In this document: positions 1 through 6,815 of the stretch, piece after piece | Numbering within the stretch: position 1 is the first letter of the stretch | Layout: each line of letters starts with the position of its first letter | NCBI GenBank assembly: GCA_003564655.1 | Contig: PXES01000129.1 | Span: 1-18,103 of the forward strand | Source: Paracoccaceae bacterium | GTDB taxonomy: Bacteria; Pseudomonadota; Alphaproteobacteria; Rhodobacterales; Rhodobacteraceae | Direction of reading: 5' to 3' | DNA: 18,103 nucleotides | Notes under the pieces: model-generated | Told to the model about the DNA's origin: nothing | Databases searched by the model: none | Seen by the model: only the letters and a program-made list of their open reading frames with translations | Made by a program: the position numbers and the translations under genes

Positions 1-1217
1 CCGCCGCGTGCATCCCGGGCGACGATCCGTGCGCCCTCGGTCAGGGTGCTGGAGGGAAAAAGCACCACCTGCGCGCCCTCCGGCAACCCGGCGCGCACTT
101 CGGCGTGACCTGCCGCCTGCCGCCCGATTTCCACAGCCTGTTGGCGTGCCCTGTCGCCTTCGCGGACAAAGACCGCCCAACTGTCGCCATCACGGAACAA
201 GGCGGCCTGGGGGACCTGAACAAGGTCTTCGGCGTCCCAAATGATCAACCGCACATGGACGCGGAACCCGTCACCCAGCCCGACGCGCGCCTCGGGCGGG
301 GTCAGCACGTCCAGCCGCAGGCGCACGCGCTGTTCCTCTATTCCCAGCGCCGAGACGCGCGTGTAGGCCGCCGGGTCGATGCGTCGCAACCGCGCCTCGA
401 GCGTGCCATCGCCGCCCCAGCGCTCCACAATCGCGCGCGCGCCGGGCGGCACCTGCACGGCATCGGTCGAGAGCAGGTCAAGCTCGATTTCCATCTCGTC
501 GAGATTGCCGATGGTCAGAAGCGGGCTGCCAGCCTGCACCAGCCGCGCGCTCTGGTCGCTGACCGCAAGCACGATGCCGCTTTGTGGCGCGAGGATCTGC
601 ACGCAGCACGCATCCGCCCCGTCCTCGGGCGCGAACATCGGCTGCGGGCCGAGCATCTGCGCCTCGGCCCGCGCGAGGGCGGCGCGGTTCAACTCGAGCT
701 GTGCGCGCGCGACCTCGCGGGCCTGCTGCGCGGAAAGATGCGCGGCCTCGATATCCTCGAGCATCCGTTGCGGGATCGTGCCGCGATCAGCCAGCGTGCG
801 GCTGCGCTCTAGCTGCCGGGTGGAGTGGTCGAGCGCGCTTTCGGCCTGGCTCAGATTGCTTTCGGCCACGCCGACAGCCGCCTCTGCCTCGGCCACGGCG
901 GCTTCGGCCTGTGCGCGGGTGCGGGCATCCATCAGAGCCGGGTCGGCGGGGCGAATGACGGCCACGACCGTTTCGTCCGCCGTGACCCGGTCGCCCACCT
1001 CGACCGGCGAGCGGGTAGCCGCGCCGGTGATGGGCGCGGTGATCGCATGGGGGTTGCGCGCGCGGGTCACGCCCTGTGCGGTGATCGTGCCCTGCATGGG
1101 GCCGCGTGTCACCGGCGCCAGATCGACCGGCATCGGCTGCGGCCAGAGCCCCCAGACGAGCGCGGCGACAAGTGCCGCGGCCGCAGCCCCCAGACCCAGT
1201 TTGCGCATCATGCTCAC
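1..1217 (-). CDS. HlyD/MacA-type periplasmic adaptor (membrane-fusion protein) of an ABC exporter, 3' end cut by window edge
   Basis: About 405 residues are visible with no stop before the left edge, so the C-terminus is missing. The protein has an N-terminal membrane anchor (about residues 7-25, Ala/Leu-rich) and a first lipoyl half (about 58-90). A long Ala/Glu/Arg-rich coiled-coil hairpin follows (about 95-188), then a second lipoyl half (about 205-238) and beta-barrel segments. This is the standard order for adaptors that link an inner-membrane transporter to an outer-membrane channel. I chose the GTG at 1217 because GAAGGAGG (1233-1226) lies 8 nt upstream and overlaps the permease stop; ATG codons at 1211 and 1208 are alternatives. 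The gene starts 14 nt after the permease gene and surely shares its operon. A Cys-Cys pair (about 204-205) just before the second lipoyl half is unusual. No TolC-type partner is in view and the substrate cannot be told. Confidence 0.88.
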   Translation of the reverse strand, partial: MSMMRKLGLGAAAAALVAALVWGLWPQPMPVDLAPVTRGPMQGTITAQGVTRARNPHAITAPITGAATRSPVEVGDRVTADETVVAVIRPADPALMDARTRAQAEAAVAEAEAAVGVAESNLSQAESALDHSTRQLERSRTLADRGTIPQRMLEDIEAAHLSAQQAREVARAQLELNRAALARAEAQMLGPQPMFAPEDGADACCVQILAPQSGIVLAVSDQSARLVQAGSPLLTIGNLDEMEIELDLLSTDAVQVPPGARAIVERWGGDGTLEARLRRIDPAAYTRVSALGIEEQRVRLRLDVLTPPEARVGLGDGFRVHVRLIIWDAEDLVQVPQAALFRDGDSWAVFVREGDRARQQAVEIGRQAAGHAEVRAGLPEGAQVVLFPSSTLTEGARIVARDARG

Positions 1218-1225
1218 GGTCTTCC

Positions 1226-1233
1226 CCTCCTTC
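1226..1233 (-). promoter_or_regulatory. Ribosome binding site deciding the adaptor start
   Basis: GAAGGAGG on the minus strand sits 8 nt before the GTG at 1217 and 14 nt before the first ATG (1211). The spacing favours the GTG start. It overlaps the permease stop codon (1234-1232), which suggests translational coupling. Confidence 0.6.
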
Positions 1234-3592
1234 ACTCGCGCGCCTTGAGCGCTGTTGCCAGATCCACCCGGTCCAGTCTGCGCCGCACCATCAAGACCGA
1301 GCCCAGTGCGGCGAGGAACACCGCAAGGGCAGCCAGCGCGAAGGTCCGGCGGGTGATGTGGAACGGGATCTGGAACATGTCGGTCGACATCGCATCGACC
1401 AGCCCCAGCGCCAGCCCGTAGCCCACCACCCAGCCGAGCGGGATGGCTACCAGCGTCAAGAGCATGATCTCGCCCACCAGCACATAGCCCACCTCGGCGC
1501 GGCTGAAGCCCAGCACGCGCAGGCTTGCCAGCTCATAGCTGCGTTCGGCCAGCTGGATGCGGGCGGCATTATAGACGACCCCGATCGCGATCAGCACCCC
1601 GATCAGCGTGTAGATGCCCACCATGGTGAGCAGATTGTCGCTGAGTGTGGCGTCGAACTGGCGCCGTACCTCGGCCCAGTCCAGCAGCCCGCCGATCCTG
1701 GGCGTGGTCTTGATGGCGTCGTTCAGATCGGCCATGCGGTCGGATTGCACGGCCAGATGGATCATGTTGACCTGCGGTCCACTGTCCATCGCGGCGAAAA
1801 GCGCCTCGGCGGCGATATGCGCCTCTTGCCCCATGCCCTGTGCGATGATCTCCACCACCGGCATCTGCAGGGTGATGCGCGGCGCGCTCAGCATCTCGAG
1901 CGTGAGCCTCTCGCCCACGCGGATATCCAGCGCGCGGGCGAGCATCTCGGGCAGCACCCCCCCGTCGCGCGGCGGCGTGACCACGCGCCCCGCATCATCG
2001 ACCAGCCGCGCGAGTTCCGCGCCCGGGAAATGGCCCTGCAACGCGGTCAGCCGGTCGCGATGGCCGTTGGACGCGCGTACCGGGACGGCATAGGCGCCCT
2101 CGGCCCCCAGCACGCCGGGCAGCGAAAGCGCGTCCTGCACGGCCCGGTCGGTCTGCGCGTTCGACAGCATCAGCGTCACATGCTGGCGATTGGCCTGCTG
2201 GAAGACACTGTCGCCCAGCCGTTCGACCGCATCGAAAATGAAATAGCTCATCACCAGCACGCCGACCGAGGCCGCGACGCCGAAAAGCGTGATCGCCGCG
2301 CGGCCGGGCCAGCGCAGGATCGAGCGGAAGATCATCATCGTGGTCTGGCGGAAGCGAAAGCGGGTCAGCGCCCGGTCGGCGATGCCGCGGCTGAAGCGCG
2401 GCGGCGCGGGCGGTTGCATGGCCTCGGCCGGCGGCAGCTTGAGCGAGGCCCAGACCGCGCGCAGCCCGCCCAGGGCAACGGTGGCAAGGCCCAGCACCGC
2501 CGAGATCACCAGCGCCTGCGCGCCCCATTCGCGGATGATGAAGGGGAATCGGAAGAAATCGCCATAGAGCCCGATCATCGCGTCGGCGATCCACCAGCCG
2601 AACGCCCAGCCCAGTCCCACACCGACCACCCCGATCAGCCCTGCGAGCATCAGATAATGGCTCGCGATTTCGCGTCGCCCATAGCCCAGCGCCTTCATCA
2701 GCCCGATCTGCGCGCGCTCCATCGCGATCAGCCGCCCCAGCACCATATTGACCAGAAAGGCCGCCACGATCAGGAATATGGGCGGCAGATAGGCGGCCAT
2801 GGCGCCAAGCTGGCTGAGTTCGCCATCGAGAAACGCATGCGACACCTGCCGGTCGCGCCCATGCGCGCCAGTCCCGCCATAGGGGTCGAGCAACTGGTCG
2901 AGTGCCGCGATCACCGCGCGTTCGTCGGCATCGCGCGTCAGGCGCAGGGTGATGTCATTGACCGCGCCGCTCATGTCCATCGCGGCGGCGGCCGCGTCGG
3001 CGTTCATCCAGATCAGCCCATAGCGGCGGTCATCGGGCATCATCGCGCCGGGGGGCATGGTGTAGATGAATTCGGGGCTGAGCACCCAGCCGGTCACGGC
3101 CAGTTCGCGCAACTGCCCGTTCAGCACGCCGCGAAAGCGGCTGCCGGGGGTCAGGCCGTGGGTTTCGGCGAACGGCTCGGCCAGCGCCACCTCACCCGCG
3201 CGGTCGGGGTCCGGCAGGCGGCCGAGGCGCAGGAGCGGCAGGTTCAACTCGGGCCCTGTGGCGGGCAACGAGAGGATCTGCCCCGTCGCGGGCTCTTCCA
3301 TGCCGTCGATATCGAGCACCGCCTGAAAGCTGATTCGCCCCTCGGCCTGCGCGACACCGGGGATCAGACGCGCCGCCTCCACGATACCCTCGGGCGCGCG
3401 GGTGGCGCCCGCGAAGATATCGGCGAAACGATGGCGCTCGTAATAGGCGGCCTGTGTCGTGACCAGCGTGGCCTGCGTGGCCTGCGCGCCGACCAGCACC
3501 ATCACCCCGCAGCCCAGCACCAGCGCGATGGCCAGCGACTGCGCCCAGATCCGGCGCAGATCGCGCAGCATCTTGCGGTCGAGCGCCCTCAC
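1232..3592 (-). CDS. ABC transporter permease with two FtsX-like domains
   Basis: A 786-residue inner-membrane permease. It has an N-terminal membrane segment (about 16-37) and a large extracytoplasmic domain (about 40-265). Three membrane segments follow (about 267-287, 313-340, 356-380) that form the first FtsX domain. The pattern then repeats: a membrane segment at about 432-455, a second large periplasmic domain, and a second FtsX domain near 660-780 with three more segments. The two-half layout matches long FtsX-family permeases rather than the four-segment MacB type, which carries its own ATPase. Here the ATPase is the gene just upstream. The start is the GTG at 3592 in a GTGA overlap with the ATPase stop, preceded by a GAGGTGAG stretch. 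Permeases of this family usually act as mechanotransmission or lipid/peptide export machines; the substrate is not evident. Confidence 0.9.
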   Translation of the reverse strand: MRALDRKMLRDLRRIWAQSLAIALVLGCGVMVLVGAQATQATLVTTQAAYYERHRFADIFAGATRAPEGIVEAARLIPGVAQAEGRISFQAVLDIDGMEEPATGQILSLPATGPELNLPLLRLGRLPDPDRAGEVALAEPFAETHGLTPGSRFRGVLNGQLRELAVTGWVLSPEFIYTMPPGAMMPDDRRYGLIWMNADAAAAAMDMSGAVNDITLRLTRDADERAVIAALDQLLDPYGGTGAHGRDRQVSHAFLDGELSQLGAMAAYLPPIFLIVAAFLVNMVLGRLIAMERAQIGLMKALGYGRREIASHYLMLAGLIGVVGVGLGWAFGWWIADAMIGLYGDFFRFPFIIREWGAQALVISAVLGLATVALGGLRAVWASLKLPPAEAMQPPAPPRFSRGIADRALTRFRFRQTTMMIFRSILRWPGRAAITLFGVAASVGVLVMSYFIFDAVERLGDSVFQQANRQHVTLMLSNAQTDRAVQDALSLPGVLGAEGAYAVPVRASNGHRDRLTALQGHFPGAELARLVDDAGRVVTPPRDGGVLPEMLARALDIRVGERLTLEMLSAPRITLQMPVVEIIAQGMGQEAHIAAEALFAAMDSGPQVNMIHLAVQSDRMADLNDAIKTTPRIGGLLDWAEVRRQFDATLSDNLLTMVGIYTLIGVLIAIGVVYNAARIQLAERSYELASLRVLGFSRAEVGYVLVGEIMLLTLVAIPLGWVVGYGLALGLVDAMSTDMFQIPFHITRRTFALAALAVFLAALGSVLMVRRRLDRVDLATALKARE

Positions 3593-4311
3593 CAGCTCAC
3601 CTCACCGGGCAGCACGCGCGCGGCGTTCACCTCGTCGCGCGTGATGCGCCCATCGGCCAGCACCACGACCCGATGCGCGATGCGCTGAATGCTGGCGTTA
3701 TGCGTGATTAGCACGGTCGCGGTCCCCAGGTCGCGATTGACCTCATGCAGCGCCTCGAGCACCTGAATGCCGGTCTTGCTGTCGAGCGCGCCCGTGGGCT
3801 CGTCACACAACAGCACATCGGGGCGCTTGGCGATGGCGCGGGCGATGGCGACGCGCTGTTGCTCGCCACCCGAGAGCTCGGCCGGGAAATGGTCCATCCG
3901 ATGCGCAAGCCCGACCCGGTCAAGCGCTTCCTGCGGGGTCATGGGGTCTGCGGCGATTTCGGTCACAAGCGCCACATTCTCGCGCGCGGTCAGGCTGGGG
4001 ACCAGATTGTAGAACTGGAACACGAAGCCCACATGATCGCGCCGGAATCGCGTCAGATCGCGGTCGCTGGCGCGTCTGAGATCGCGGTCGCGGAAGTAGA
4101 CCCGCCCGCCAGAGGGCAGATCGAGCCCGCCGAGGATGTTGACCAGCGTCGATTTGCCCGAGCCCGAGGCGCCAAGCAGCACGACCATCTCGCCCTCGGC
4201 GAGCGACAGATCGACCCCGCGCAGCGCCCAGACCTCGACCATCCCGGTCCGATAGACCCGGGTGACAGCCTCGGTCCTGAAAACCGGCAGAGGGCGAATG
4301 TCGTTTGGCAT
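3589..4311 (-). CDS. ABC transporter ATP-binding protein (MacB/LolD-like ATPase)
   Basis: A 240-residue nucleotide-binding protein with all canonical motifs: Walker A GASGSGKST (47-55), Q-loop Gln99, signature LSGGE (146-150), Walker B VLLCDEP (166-172, catalytic Glu171) and H-loop His204. The D-loop segment ALDSKTG is typical of the LolD/MacB/FtsE branch that pairs with FtsX-like permeases. It is the first gene of a three-gene minus-strand operon and overlaps the permease by 4 nt. No clear ribosome site precedes the ATG at 4311. A TAAACT hexamer (4323-4318) lies exactly 6 nt before the ATG, so a leaderless transcript is possible, although no good -35 box was seen. A complete, apparently functional ATPase whose export substrate is unknown. 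Confidence 0.93.
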   Translation of the reverse strand: MPNDIRPLPVFRTEAVTRVYRTGMVEVWALRGVDLSLAEGEMVVLLGASGSGKSTLVNILGGLDLPSGGRVYFRDRDLRRASDRDLTRFRRDHVGFVFQFYNLVPSLTARENVALVTEIAADPMTPQEALDRVGLAHRMDHFPAELSGGEQQRVAIARAIAKRPDVLLCDEPTGALDSKTGIQVLEALHEVNRDLGTATVLITHNASIQRIAHRVVVLADGRITRDEVNAARVLPGEVSW

Positions 4312-4354
4312 TGGCAGAGTTTAGCGCGGTTCGCCGCCATGGAGTATTGATCCA

Positions 4355-4364
4355 TGTCATGACA
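4355..4364. promoter_or_regulatory. Perfect 10-bp palindrome upstream of the ABC exporter operon
   Basis: TGTCATGACA is self-complementary and lies 44 nt before the ATPase start, a place where a repressor could act. It is short, and a match by chance is quite possible. No regulator gene adjoins it. Confidence 0.25.
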
Positions 4365-4590
4365 CCGACTGTCCCCGGCATGCCCACCGGCACAGAGCGC
4401 CACAATGCGCGCAATGTCGCCGAGCCGATGGTCGCTCGGCCATGCGGCTGGCGGCGATCTTCACGGCACAGCGTCCGGGCCGATGGCAGCGGGCGCAGCG
4501 CTTCGGGCAACCGGGCGGGACTGCGAGGCTCCGCCGGGGGCGATGGCGCATCACATCTCTGCCGCCCGAGTCGGTCAGCGTTATCTGCCG

Positions 4591-4645
4591 AAAGCGCCCT
4601 CGGGACGTGCGGGGTGGGTGGGTGGGCACGGCCCGAGGGCGCTTT
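4591..4645 (-). repeat. Dispersed hairpin with G-quadruplex loop, copy 1
   Basis: The left arm 4591-4610 and right arm 4626-4645 form a 20-bp stem with one mismatch (A4605). The loop is 4611-4625. The plus strand reads GGGGTGGGTGGGTGGG over 4611-4626, four G-runs separated by single T bases. The outer stem AAAGCGCCCTCGGG is shared base for base with the copies at 12402 and 15366. It lies 92 nt beyond the ghrA stop, so it could end the mreB-ghrA operon; the tail on that strand is only TTT, then CGG. Strand is given by the CCCA-repeat strand. Confidence 0.85.
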
Positions 4646-4737
4646 GCGCGTGCCAGTCCCGAGCGTGCGGATGCAGATGGCTGCTCTCGCGCGCGTGCAT
4701 GGCGCATGGCGGCTGCGATGTGGGGGTGGGCGGGGCC

Positions 4738-5670
4738 TCAATACCCCCGGTCGCGCGCCACTTCGTGCAGAAGCGGCGCGCCCGCCTCGACCCGTGCGAT
4801 GTTGCGCGCGAGCACGCGCGCCGCGCTTTCGGCGCGGGTGGCGGCGGCGATATGCGGGGTCACGGTCACGCGCGGGTGGTGCCAGAACGGGTGCGCGACG
4901 GGCAGCGGCTCGGTGCGGAACACGTCAAGCGTGGCATGGCCGATCTGCCCGGCATCCAGCGCGGCAATGAGCGCGGCATCGTCGATCACCGTGCCCCGCC
5001 CGGGGTTGATGATCCGCGCGCCCCTTGGCAACAGCGCCAGTGTCTCGGCGTCGAGCAGGTTCGTCGTCTGCGGGGTGTCCGGCAAAAGCGTCACAAGGAT
5101 TTCCGAGGCTTGCAGGACGGTCTTCAACCCGCTTTCGCCATCGGCGCAGGCAATCCCATCCAGCGTCTTGGGCCGCGCCGACCAGCCCGCCACACGGAAC
5201 CCCAGGCCCGCCAGCGCCTGCGCGCAGGCACTGCCCAACGCCCCGAGGCCCAGCAGCCCGACCGTCCGTTCCGATGCGAGCGGCGGTGCGTGCGTCGCCC
5301 AGTCGCCGGGGGCGGCGGTGATATGCGCGTCCATGCCCAGATGATAGCGCAGCACATGGCCGCACACATATTCGACCATTCCTTGTGTCAACGCCGGGTC
5401 GACCATCCGCGCGAGCGGTTGCGTCAGCGTGCGGTTCGCGACGATCCGCTCGACCCCCGCCCAGAGCGACAGCACCGCCTTGGCGCGGGTAAAGGGCGTG
5501 AAATCCTGCAAGGGGCTGGCGGGCGCGTAGATGATGTAATCCACTGTCTCGGGCGCGGCGCTGTCGGTGAGGTCTGCCGCCAGCCCCTCGGCCTTCAGCG
5601 CGGCCTCTAGGGGCGCGCGGTAGGCGTCCAGCGTGCCGGGACCGGCGGCGAACAGCAGCGTCAGGCTCAT
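4738..5670 (-). CDS. ghrA: Glyoxylate/hydroxypyruvate reductase A (D-2-hydroxyacid dehydrogenase family)
   Basis: A 310-residue cytosolic NAD(P)H-dependent enzyme expected to reduce glyoxylate to glycolate and hydroxypyruvate to D-glycerate. The Rossmann motif GLGALG is at 141-146. The family catalytic residues are Arg225 (NPGRG), Glu254 (FRTEPLP) and His273 (TPHIAA). The C-terminus ends in ARDRGY, like the RARGY end of E. coli GhrA, and the length matches that subfamily. The ATG at 5670 overlaps the rodA stop in an ATGA junction, so it should be translated by coupling to RodA. It is the last gene of the elongasome operon; the hairpin at 4591-4645 follows 92 nt after the stop. Why a hydroxyacid reductase is coupled to cell-wall genes is not evident; a side role in wall metabolism is only a guess. 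Confidence 0.9.
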   Translation of the reverse strand: MSLTLLFAAGPGTLDAYRAPLEAALKAEGLAADLTDSAAPETVDYIIYAPASPLQDFTPFTRAKAVLSLWAGVERIVANRTLTQPLARMVDPALTQGMVEYVCGHVLRYHLGMDAHITAAPGDWATHAPPLASERTVGLLGLGALGSACAQALAGLGFRVAGWSARPKTLDGIACADGESGLKTVLQASEILVTLLPDTPQTTNLLDAETLALLPRGARIINPGRGTVIDDAALIAALDAGQIGHATLDVFRTEPLPVAHPFWHHPRVTVTPHIAAATRAESAARVLARNIARVEAGAPLLHEVARDRGY

Positions 5671-6815
5671 GACGGCAGCCGCGCGCGGTGGATATGCGCC
5701 GATTGCACCAGCCCGAAGCCCACCATCAGCACGATCATCGCCGAGCCGCCGTAAGAGACCAGCGGCAGCGGCACGCCCACGACCGGTGCGAGCCCCATCA
5801 CCATCGCCATGTTGACCGCGAAATACAGGAAGAACGTGCCCGCCACCCCCAGCGTGACCAGTGCTGCGAAACGGTTGGTGGTGTTGAAGGCCGTCAGCAG
5901 GCACACCCCGATCACCAGCATATAGAGGATCAGCAGCGACGAGGCGCCGACAAAGCCGAATTCCTCGGCCACGGTGGTGAAGATGAAATCGGTATGCTTC
6001 TCGGGCAGGAAGTTCAGCCGCGCCTGTGTACCCTCCATGAAGCCGCGCCCCGACCAGCCGCCAGAGCCCAGCGCGATCATCGACTGGTTGACGTGGTATC
6101 CCGCGCCCAGCGGGTCGAGCGTCGGGTCGAGGAAGGAATCGATGCGGCGATACTGGTAGTCCTTGAGGATCTGCCACTCGGTCCCACGCGACTGAAGAAC
6201 CGCCGTGACCAGCGCTGCCCCACTGCCGATAAGCCCCGCGAAATACCCCCAATGGACCCCGGCGGCAAAGATCACCACGCCGCCGCCCAGCAGGATCAGC
6301 ATTGCCGTGCCCAGATCGGGTTGGCGCAGCACCAGCGCTGCGGGGATGAAGGCGATCAGGGCCGCCAGCAGCACCCAGAAGGGGCGCGAGATCCGCTTCA
6401 TGTCCAGCAGGTCGTAATAGGCCGCAAGCGCCATGATGGTCGTGACCTTGGCCAGTTCCGAGGGCTGCATCCGAAGCGGCCCGATCACCAGCCAGCGTTT
6501 CGCCCCCATGCCGACCGTGCCGAAGAATTCCACCCCCAGCAACAGCACGATGGTCGCGGCATAGGCCACCCCCGCCACCGATCGCCAGAACCAGATCGGC
6601 ACGAAGGCGATGATGAACATGATCGCGAGGCCGGCTGCGAAGCGCCTGATCTGCGGCTCGGCCCAGAGCGCGGCATTGCCGCCCGCGATCGAGTAGAGCA
6701 TCACGAAGCCGTAAGCCGCCACGGCGATCAGAAGCGCGACCAGCGGCCAGTTGAGGTAGAGCACCTTGGCCAGCCCTGCGGGCATTCGTTTGGTGTTGTA
6801 TTCAAGATAGCTCAT
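5667..6815 (-). CDS. rodA: Peptidoglycan glycosyltransferase RodA (SEDS family)
   Basis: A 382-residue multi-spanning inner-membrane protein (about 10 hydrophobic segments) that polymerises lipid II during lateral wall growth in partnership with PBP2. Hallmark SEDS stretches are visible: GAKRWL followed by MQPSELAK after the third/fourth membrane segment, RQPDLGTA, and the extracytoplasmic PEKHTDFIF before the C-terminal segments. The late SYGGSAM stretch is also typical. The length is normal for RodA. The ATG at 6815 overlaps the mrdA stop (ATGA) and the stop overlaps the ghrA start (ATGA). The adjacent mrdA gene supports RodA rather than the division paralogue FtsW. Confidence 0.97.
   Translation of the reverse strand: MSYLEYNTKRMPAGLAKVLYLNWPLVALLIAVAAYGFVMLYSIAGGNAALWAEPQIRRFAAGLAIMFIIAFVPIWFWRSVAGVAYAATIVLLLGVEFFGTVGMGAKRWLVIGPLRMQPSELAKVTTIMALAAYYDLLDMKRISRPFWVLLAALIAFIPAALVLRQPDLGTAMLILLGGGVVIFAAGVHWGYFAGLIGSGAALVTAVLQSRGTEWQILKDYQYRRIDSFLDPTLDPLGAGYHVNQSMIALGSGGWSGRGFMEGTQARLNFLPEKHTDFIFTTVAEEFGFVGASSLLILYMLVIGVCLLTAFNTTNRFAALVTLGVAGTFFLYFAVNMAMVMGLAPVVGVPLPLVSYGGSAMIVLMVGFGLVQSAHIHRARLPS

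Larger units (their letters stand above)
4312..4737. other. Gene-free intergenic region between the elongasome operon end and the ABC exporter operon
   Basis: No open frame here looks like a real protein; the frames on both strands are Arg/Gly/Ala-rich shadows. The region holds the hairpin/G-run element at 4591-4645. Nearer the exporter operon there is a perfect 10-bp palindrome, TGTCATGACA (4355-4364), 44 nt upstream of the ATPase start, which could be an operator. The exporter promoter should lie here, but no strong -35/-10 pair was recognised. Confidence 0.6.

Noticed and set aside
1106..3688. An 860-residue open frame on the plus strand
   Set aside because: It lies antisense to the permease and is His/Gln/Arg/Asp-rich with no family features; such mirror frames are common in DNA this GC-rich.
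4357..4707. Minus-strand frame with a CAHCGALC stretch upstream of the ABC operon
   Set aside because: Tempting as a zinc ribbon, but the rest is Arg/Ala/Pro-rich, it runs through hairpin copy 1 and has no ribosome site.
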